DNA of 64,000 bases. It comes from Blastomussa wellsi. Taxonomy: Eukaryota > Cnidaria > Anthozoa > Scleractinia > Plerogyridae. A program made the translations under genes and the position numbers. Every line of letters starts with the position of its first letter. The stretch's first letter is position 1. Positions 56,001-64,000 of the stretch are shown here, one piece after another. Where the stretch lies: positions 1,141,315 through 1,205,314 of the forward strand of contig OX393569.1 of assembly GCA_947652115.1 (NCBI GenBank). The letters are read 5' to 3'. The notes beneath the pieces are model-generated. The model was not told the origin of the DNA, made no database searches, and was given only the letters and a program-made list of their open reading frames with translations.

Positions 56001-58869
56001 TTTCATTCTGTTTTCTCTTTTGTCTTTTTAGACTGGTAACAAATTGTTAACAGTTCATGAGCACACTAAACAAATCAACGATATACAGATGTACAAGGAC
56101 CAGACCATGTTTGTAACAGCATCAAAAGATCATACAGCTAAGGTTAGTGTTGAGATCATACTGGGACAGAGGATGGGCAGAGACACATATTAGGGGAGCA
56201 GGGATGGCCCAGTGTGACCTGGGTTCTAATCCTGGGCCCGACATCGCATTCTCGTCCCCATAGCCTTTTCGTTTATCTTAGATGGCAGTGCCTTGGCAAG
56301 AAAAACGAAGGGCTCTGGGATTTTCAAAAAAATTCGAATTTTTTTTATTGGCTGTTGAGAACAAAGAAATTTTAAACGGAAGTCAAAATGTTCGCCGGCC
56401 GCCTTATTACAACACACAACATGTAGAAACATCAATGCTATATACATGAAGTCCGGAAGTCCTAGAATCTCGGACTGGAAATCATATGATTGTCCCCAGA
56501 GTTCTTCAGTTTTCGTGCCAAGGCCCTGCCGGCTAAGAGAAATGAAAAGGGCTATGGGGATGAGAATGCCGACATCATTACCAATGTGGGTAGAGTTTAT
56601 TGTTGGTTTTTCCTATCCTCTGAGGGTTTGTCAGTGTTGTGATGCAGTTATGCACATTATAGGTCATTTGACAAATCAGTTGTGTTCTTACATGTAGTTA
56701 CCAAGAATTTCACTTTTACTTTGTTACTTTAATAGTTTAACAATACGGAATATATTATAATTTAATTTAATTCCACAAACTGCAGTGGCAGCCTTTTCGT
56801 GTAACGAGGATTGACAGTGGAAGTTAGGCTCAAGGTGACTGTTTTTATACAAACCTCCTTTCTTGAACTGTACAGTTGCTAATCCCTGATCCTATTATGC
56901 TTTCAAGTTTCTGGCCTCTGTCATGTCATGAACCTCAAATATTTCTTTCATGCAGAGGCCTGGTTGAATGGTCTATAATGACTGTATGGCAGTGGATTGA
57001 GCAGTCTTTACAAATTAGTGTTTCAGGTTATAGTATATTATATGTGTTGTTGGTATAGTGGTAAATAAGTCAACGCCTTGCATTGTGTACATGTGAGCCC
57101 TTGAAAAGTTTACCAACAACAAACTCGACCCATATGCGGGTCCAGGAATCAAATCTAGGGCTTTTTATTGGTGGACGGCGACTGCTCTCACAAATGTACC
57201 ATTCCTGTTTCCTGTTATCTTTTTGAAGCACATGCACTGTACAATTATCTTTCCTTTCATCCACAGCTTTTTGACACAGACTCGCTGCGACACATGAATA
57301 CTTACAAGACAGAAAGACCTGTTAATTCAGCATCCCTCTCTCCCATCAGGGAACACGTAAGTCATTTGATACACAACCAGGTTCTCTGAACAAGCATTAA
57401 GCTGAAGTGTTAAGGACTCAGTGGGGGGGAATTTAATTTTCAAGACTGTGATTAAACCGAGAACAACTTGTCATAACTACTGGTAAAGGGTGTTGTCTGT
57501 AACAAGCCTGAATCGAAATCACAGACAAGATTCCATTGGATGAAGCCGCTTAGAATATTTCTACTCGTGTGTTTGAAGGGCCCTAGTCAGCCACGTCTTT
57601 GTTTTTGTTGACATGCAAGAGTTTCATTATCATATTTTACGTGGAGCATGTCAAAACGAAAGAGATCACTGAGCAACGTCCTAAAAGTAATTCTCAAACT
57701 CATTAATAATTCATCACGTTAAAACAAAGGAAATCAGAACCGTAACCGTGGTTTGGAAATGTGATCTTAATTAGCATAGATTTTTACGATTTTATTTCTT
57801 CGTTTTCACCGTAGTTTTAGTTTCGATTGAGAAGATAGATCAAACACTCGAGACAGTGTTTCATCGGCTATCCAAACACCTCGAAGTTCATTAAAAATAC
57901 TCCGCTGCGCGTCGTATTTTCAACTCTCTTCTCGGTGTTTGGATATCCCGATGAAACACTGTCGCTCGTGTTTGATCTATTACTTGAAACACTTAAAGCA
58001 ATGCAATAATATTTTGCTTTGCCATACATTTTCCATAATTTCAATGGCATCGAAAATGGTGGAGGCTGGCTTGGGCCCTTTAAGGACAAGATGCCGTACC
58101 CTTATTGCAGTAAATGGTATGAACCCAGGAGTAATACTGTAGTTAGTTGATCGTGTAGTCTGATCATCCGTGTGAGACTAGCCCTGTTGTCGATATGGAT
58201 TAAAGATCTTTGCTAGTGTCCTTGCAGATCCGTGAGGATCTTTGGCAATGTCCTTGTGGATCCTAGCCAGAATTTTAAAGATCCTCAAAGATCTTAATCA
58301 GGGTCTTTGCAAAGATCCTTGTTAAGGATCCTTAAAGATCTTCAAAATATTTTCACCAGGGGTTGTGTTACACACTAACCGAACGCCTGGCACAGGCTTC
58401 TGTGCCACTGTTTATAGTAATGTTTGATTATCCTTGTGTATTGAAGGTTGTTCTTGGAGGTGGGCAGGAGGCCATGGATGTTACAACCACTTCCACAAGA
58501 GTCGGTAAATTCGATGCTAGGTTCTTTCACACGGTATTTGAAGAAGAGATGGGTCGAGTGAAGGGCCATTTTGGACCCATTAATAGCACCGCCTTTCATC
58601 CAGATGGAAAAAGGTGAGGCATAAAAGAACGAAACAATATATGACACAAAGAAAAAAATTTATTTCTAAAAGTACACACTATTCAAGGCAGTGATACAAA
58701 CAGTTAGGTTGACCCAAAGAATGTTTGTCAATTGTTATTTAGACAAGAAGTTATGTGCTAATCGAAGTTCTTTTATTTTTGTTGCAGTTACAGCAGTGGT
58801 GGCGAGGATGGTTATGTCCGAGTTCATGTGTTTGATCCTTCGTATTTCGAAGTGGAATTTGAATATTAG
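53062..58869 (+). CDS. EIF3I: Eukaryotic translation initiation factor 3 subunit I (WD40 repeat protein)
   Basis: Cytoplasmic WD40 beta-propeller subunit of eIF3, needed for assembly of the 43S initiation complex. Exons: 53062-53242, 53934-54137, 54971-55098, 56032-56142, 57267-57356, 58447-58613, 58788-58869. With the missing initiator Met this gives about 321 residues; human EIF3I has 325. Diagnostic stretches: [20 protein letters not shown] at the start; [74 protein letters not shown]; ending [13 protein letters not shown]. The initiator ATG must lie in an upstream exon that ends right after it, as the frame starts at Lys2. Introns hold a SINE (54186) and an interspersed repeat (57697). 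Housekeeping gene, very secure. Confidence 0.97.
54186..54600 (+). repeat. tRNA-derived SINE in an EIF3I intron
   Basis: The head (~54189-54260) looks like a tRNA: outer stem CCTGGTCAG/CTGATCAGG, D-arm GCTCAGTTGGTTGAGC, T-arm box GGTTCGACTCC. The anticodon stem does not pair, so it is not a working tRNA. The body contains CACTTCTCGCAAAGAG, GGGTTGGTGCTTT and CCCTTGGACTG, shared with 10099-10325. Confidence 0.7.
57697..57985 (+). repeat. ~285-bp interspersed repeat, copy 2
   Basis: Near full-length match to 1725-2010 (see there), with ~10-15% visible differences. It lies in the EIF3I intron before the 58447 exon. Confidence 0.6.
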
Positions 58870-59578
58870 CCGAAATAAATTATTAATACCATTTATCACT
58901 TCTTCCTGTTGTCTGTTGACCTCGGGCAAGGGGACGCGTTTGCAGGTTGACCTGTTTTGTCGTGTTCAGTAAAATCATTGGATAGCGCTTCATCTGGTTT
59001 CTGAGACCATCTGCTTGTTAATGAGGATCAACTTTTTAAAGGAGGTACGACATGGTGTTTTGCAGCTGCTTGAAAAATTTAGCCTGTGTTGCAGCCGGAA
59101 CTGGCAGATTATGGTCGGTTAAAACCGGCGGTTTAGGCTGTCAATGACGCAGGTTTAAACGAAAAAATTAGCCTAAAGTTTTCAAATTCGTCATTTGTAA
59201 TCTAATTTTTATAATACAAAAAATTGAATATATCTGGAACGAGAGGAATTATCACAAAAAGGAAAACGCTATTCTTCATTTTTAAAGGGCTTTCAAATAA
59301 GCTTTTTTTTCAGTTCATAGGCACTTTAACTATCCTTTATATTTGGTTCAGCAAAAGCTAGTTGATATTTTTCTCCCTTAGCAGGTCTATTATTTTTAAC
59401 AATTCGGTTCCTTGCAAAAAAATGACTCGAGATATGTGACGTAGCTAGCTTAATTGCGAAATTTGCCTCTTACGTGCATTGCAAGACGCTGTATACCTTC
59501 CATCCAACCCTTGACTGAGATATTTGAGTTTTTCTTTTCTCGACACTGTTCTCGTGATAACGTGACACGCGAGTGAAG
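58870..59578. other. Convergent spacer between EIF3I and the 7TM gene
   Basis: 3' flanks of two convergent genes. No further gene or repeat is supported. Confidence 0.4.
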
Positions 59579-61451
59579 TTACAAATGATGGGTGGAATTT
59601 TCACTAGCTCGCTCATTGCTATGGTTTATTCCTTCCGTTAAGCAGCTAGCGTTCTCGTTTGGAGAGCGACTCGCTATTGTTTTGCTCGTTAAAGCCGTCG
59701 AGTCACTTGTCTGCTTTTCTCTTGCTGGTCGTTGTGTTGCTGCATTGGGGCGCGGTAACGGCTCGACTTTAGTGTTGCCGAACTTCACTCGCTTTGCCTC
59801 TGGATTGTGTTTAGAGGCAGCGCCTCTTTCTATGCGAGTTTTTCTGGGGTCGTTTCGTCTAGGGCCTGTAGTGGCCTGTTCAGAAGAATCTGTCAGCATT
59901 TGCTTAAATGCAATCCTGTAACTTGCATTTAGGAATAAATAGATCCAAGGGGGGAAAAGTATGTTGGCTTGTGCGACTATTTCCATGATAAACGCCGTCC
60001 TGTGTGAAAAACTATAATACCCTGTTGTCATAGCGAGGAAGTTGCCAACCTGATGTGGCAATTCAAAAATGAAGAAAAACGAAGTCAAGGCGATGACCAT
60101 ACGGTTCAATTTCCTGCGATATTCGAGACCGCGTCTTCGGTTCATGTTTTCCATATAACGAGAGTTCTTCCAGATTCTGCATAATTGAAAAAAAAAGACA
60201 GCAGCACAAATAAATGAAGATGAAAGGAAGGCACGTTCGGCATTCCCTTAGCATCCCGTTCGGCTGGTCATATATATTCTCCCACCGCCATCCCCTCCCC
60301 TACCGCGCCCTCTGTCAGTGTCAGAACATATTTTCTGCCAAATCCACGCTTTCTGAACAAAATAAATGTAAATACAAAAAAGAAGCAAATTTGAGCTTAA
60401 GAATTAAAACCCTAAAAAGAAAAATCTGGGCTCCTTCTCCGTGTACCAGACACTGGTGACGTAAACCAAATGACGAGAAAAATGCTTCCCCAACCTACAA
60501 AGACTAGCGAACAAAGGTGACTACATTTGCATACGGTACACACAGATAGAGCCACAATTTGGGCGTGGCTTTTGGCGAGTAAAGGATCCCCAAACGCCAA
60601 TACAGTATAATGGAGTTTTTATTAAAATCATTCACGTTGACGAGATCTCGAAGGCTAAAAATACTGTCATTGTGTTCTGAAAACCCTTACCCTTTAGCGA
60701 GATCACGAGCATCCACGTTTCTGTTATAATTAAAGGAGTCTTGGTCCCACCCTCTAGACAATTCTCTACCAAAACGTCTCCAAAGCCATTGTTATTTAGC
60801 ACAGTCCCTGGACATAACTTACCTAGTACAGTGATATTGGATGGCTAAGCATATCACCATTGGTAGCAATAGCGTCGTCGTGACAACGAAGGCGTTGTAG
60901 ATTAAATGGGGTTTCTCCATAGAAGACCAGTTTAACTGACAAGTTAACTGCGACGCAGAAAGTACAGATAGGCTTTCTTCAAAAAGTAATATTCCGCTAA
61001 AGGCAATGGAATATAACCAGGACGCTAAGAAGATGATTATTCTAGAGGTTTTTGTTATCTGCTGATACACTCCACGCAAACATCGCTTTGCTGCCAGATT
61101 CGATACACTGTTCATTGCGCACAAAGTTGACGAGTATGCGGCTTTGGAGAGGACGCCGACGAAAGCGACCCAGCCGCACAGGAAGATTGTATTGTTCTCC
61201 GCTTCCTTTTTGAAATCTGTGCCCAGTGCGACGGCGTAGAAACCAGCGGATAGCACAAGACAAATCACACTGAGATTGATCATATAAGGTGACATAATCT
61301 TTTTTCGCAGGGTGCCACGGAGTAATATGAATACGGCAAAGATATGACACAGGAATGCCAATACGACCACACCCATAGATATGTTGACTGAGATTATTAA
61401 TAACGGGCTGGAGTTCTGTTCGCCTTCATAGCCGCTTGAGTTGTTCATCAT
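59579..61451 (-). CDS. Atypical rhodopsin-like seven-TM receptor, 408 aa, two coding exons
   Basis: Coding exon 1 is 61451-60823 (ATG 61451, MMNNSSGYEGEQN; an acceptor at ~61473 implies a 5' UTR intron). Coding exon 2 is 60176-59579. The join is phase 2 and the total is 409 codons. Exon 1 holds an Asn-glycosylatable N-terminus and TM1-TM5 (e.g. NISMGVVVLAFLCHIFAVFI, LAFSGILLF-like TM4, NAFVVTTTLLLPMVICLAI). Exon 2 holds TM6 (MVIALTSFFFIFELPHQV) and TM7 (ILFPPWIYLFLNASYRIAF), then a ~120-residue basic Ser/Thr-rich tail. Cys in loop 1 and loop 2 may form the usual disulfide. The DRY site reads NLAAKR and NPxxY reads PPWIY, so it is a degenerate class-A member. Ligand unknown; likely a lineage-specific orphan. 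Confidence 0.75.
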
Positions 61452-61472
61452 ATCTACTGAATGTCGTCTGGC

Positions 61473-63677
61473 CTGTAAAAGGAAACAGAAAGATGTTAAC
61501 ATGTAAACAAAACTTTTGTGTACACGACAACTGCCTTTCGAACGGAAGACTTGTTCATCGTACCATGTAACTAACATTTTCGTTCTTTTTTTTTAGAAGG
61601 GACGGGGTGGGAGTGGTAGGTAAAAGTCCAGTCTCGCGTCAAGTAGCCCATTCTGCTGGAGCTTATGCCTGTTTCTGGAGCATGAAGTGACTAGAAATAT
61701 TTAATCTACTCTTCCCTAGATGGAATAAGTGCTGCGACGTATTTTGGGCAAGGCAACTTGGGAGAATTTTTTGGGCAAATGGTTCACCACCCCCCTAGCA
61801 AAAAATTGCCCGTACGCCGATAAATAAGTGCTAGTCCATCGTAGGGAAGATCATTCCTGAATGATATTAATATGGACCTAAAACACGATGGAGTCGCTTT
61901 GACAATGTAAAATTCGTTTTGCTGGCAATTTGCTGGATAACAAAACAATTTTCCTGCTCAGTATTTTGGAATATCGTCTGGTATTAGCCATCTCAGCCTA
62001 ACGGGCCTTGTCGGATAAGTAAGTAACAGCAAATAATTATGTTATACTCACCAGTTCGGTTAACACAGAAGCACTAGCGAGGTTTGTGTGGCATTGAAAT
62101 TATTGGGTCGTTCTCGCTCAGAACAGTATCCACACGAACAAAATACACTGTTTATCTTATGTTGTTTTCCAGCTAGTACGTACGTTCAGATTTCCATACC
62201 ATCTGCCGGATCTGATTGAACCATTATGATATTAAGCCGAAGATTTGGGCGCATCTGGAACGCAATAGTAAATATTGTAATCAACAACGAAATCATTTGA
62301 CAATTGTTACAAAGTGCGTCATCGCATAACAGGATGTAATACTGTTTGAGGGCCATGTTTACGCTTTCAACTCCCCCGGATTACGAAGGAGTCTCCCGGA
62401 AGCAGACCAAATTTCCCAGGCACTAGATCCCCCAGTTACGAAGGAAAGTGAGGGTTAATTAAACTGCGTGCATTCACGGTTTTTTTTGGCCATTTCCATG
62501 GGAAAACGTTTAGAAAAATGCGCATGAAATCGGTGGAGCTCTCTTTTTTAACTCAGTATTTGTGTTTGAGAAGCTTAACATTGAAGGACTCATGGGTGTA
62601 AATTATTTGGCTTCGCATCTCTAAATAACAAAAATAAATAATAAACGGCACACTGCCACACCTGGCAAAACGTTGGCCTGAAGGAAGGGTTGCCCTCTGG
62701 ACTGAACCACCTTGGGCGAGAAGAATTTTTAACACATTTCTTTATTTGAAGGAAGCGAACCGTTTACACGAAAAGGCTCGGGAGACAGAGTTGCCCTGGT
62801 GCGAGCCAAGCGAGCCAACATTTCTTATAGACACCTACTGGCTGCAGCTCACGGCATACCAACGGATACGTAATAGCTTGATGTTAGGTTTTCGAGGACT
62901 ACTTTATATTAAAGACATATAATTTGACTCGACATTAAGGCGACAGTAATGTATTGAACGAAATGAAATAACCGCAGGGACATAATAATTCTGCCTTATT
63001 TTTTCTCTCTTTTTCTTTCGATTAGGTCTATTTCTGATTAGTAACATTGGGACCCGAACAGTACGCTGCCGAAATTCATCTTTTGTATTATTTTGAGAAA
63101 GAGACTGTTTTCCACAGTTCTAATTACTGGAATGAACATTCGTTTGTAAATCGGAGAAGCGATTGCAGCCAAAATATAACGAGCCCCGCGCACGCATAAC
63201 GCAGCGAGAGCGACAGATCGGGCAGTGCGGGGCCTGAGTACTGGTCCGCTCGCCGGTCACTGTGTTATTAGGATCTTAATGGGGGGTCATCTTGACGGTT
63301 GACGGTTAAATTTTAGGTCATTTGACAGTTGACGGTTAATTTTTTGGAATGTCGTTTGGCTGTAAAGACTACAATTTTTCCCATATTTTAATATTCAAGT
63401 TAATCTTATAATTTGTGCGTTGAAAATTAGGTTTATGGTTCTCACCTTTGCTACCGCTGGACGTATTTTGTGATATATTGAAACTTTTATTAAAAACAGC
63501 CGATCTTAACCCCTATCGTTTAGTTGTTAATTAAGGAAATCGGAGACATCTGACGGCTAACATTTGGCTTCCTTATTTAACAGTTGACGGTAAAAGTATT
63601 GCGTTTTTGACGGTTGACGGTTAATATTTTGGCAATTTAACGGTTGACGGTTAGCGCCATTGAGACCCTCTGTTATG
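61473..63677. other. 5' flank of the 7TM gene and repeats
   Basis: Bases 61745-61790 share a ~45-bp word (GGGCAAGGCAACTTGGGAGA...AAATGGTTCACC) with 15378-15425, a small dispersed repeat. Bases 63290-63660 hold many TTGACGGTTGACGGTTAA units ending CCATTGAGACCCTC; a related block is at 6596-6690 in RTK-A. No gene is supported. Confidence 0.45.
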
Positions 63678-63832
63678 TACCTTCAAAATAAGGTGGGACA
63701 CCTTTCGATGCTTTAGTTCAGTCAGTCATTTGAGTAAAGAACCTCTTTAATATGGCCACCCGGTAACTCGATTAACGGGGTCCCTGGATGCTGTTTACGC
63801 ATCACAAGGTGTCCCACCTTATTTTGAAGTAT
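63678..63832. mobile_element. Short MITE-like inverted-repeat element (~155 bp)
   Basis: TACCTTCAAAATAAGGTGGG...CACCTT at the left and AAGGTG...CCCACCTTATTTTGAAGTA at the right are ~26-bp inverse copies with one indel, around a ~100-bp centre without coding capacity. Confidence 0.6.
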
Positions 63833-64000
63833 CTTTTCCAGTCCCAACCCTTTATTCGCACAGCGCCCCTCTTACTCAGGAGAAGGAATGGGTACTAGGG
63901 AATTGTTGGACCGGGCAACCAGACAAAATGCCGGTGGTCATTACGCTGTACGCAATCTAGTGTCCTTACTGGGAGAGCTGGATGGGTACAAACGTAAATT

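Overview
This window is nuclear DNA of an animal, most likely an anthozoan cnidarian such as a stony coral. The evidence is indirect: compact multi-exon genes with clean GT-AG introns of 100-1600 bp, RTK, DEG/ENaC and 7TM genes typical of Metazoa, many short MITE/SINE repeats, and an integrated Polinton-type element whose proteins resemble ones I associate with coral genomes. I ran no database search. Exon models were built by hand; every complete model (and the visible part of incomplete ones) keeps the reading frame across all junctions.

Layout. (1) 868-9105 and 12954-20692: two tandem same-strand paralogous receptor tyrosine kinases (RTK-A, RTK-B). Each has two different single-exon beta-sandwich-like ectodomains, a Thr/Pro stalk, one TM helix and an FGFR/VEGFR-like kinase. 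RTK-B has a signal-peptide exon; the RTK-A equivalent is not visible. RTK-B also lacks one 27-codon kinase-insert exon. (2) 22758-37846: a 15.1-kb Polinton/Maverick-like virus-like element. It is bounded by ~300-bp terminal inverted repeats and a 5-bp target duplication (ACGTC), and holds about 14 genes, of which 13 have an intact ATG-initiated frame. These include protein-primed type PolB, a D,D-35-E integrase, a packaging ATPase, a probable major capsid protein, a candidate minor capsid protein, and several small membrane or coiled-coil proteins. (3) 38450-39012: a two-exon gene for an 82-aa secreted protein, followed by a 22-bp minisatellite. (4) 42757-48966: a complete seven-exon ASIC-like DEG/ENaC channel. 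(5) 51976-52620: a minus-strand retroelement fragment. (6) 53062-58869: EIF3I (WD40 subunit of initiation factor eIF3), lacking only the ATG exon. (7) 61451-59579, minus strand: a two-exon, degenerate-motif 7TM receptor. Non-coding stretches hold MITEs, a tRNA-derived SINE family and micro/minisatellites.

The most interesting object is the element. Outermost in each terminal repeat is a 185-bp near-perfect hairpin, unlike a plain Polinton TIR and reminiscent of viral hairpin telomeres. Short motifs around TTTCAWTTGAAA recur just upstream of most of its genes, including both divergent pairs. It carries replication, integration, packaging and capsid-like functions plus at least six proteins with hydrophobic segments, but no adenain-type protease that I recognise. 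One small zinc-ribbon frame has no ATG. All large frames are open, which suggests recent insertion or a still functional endogenous virus.
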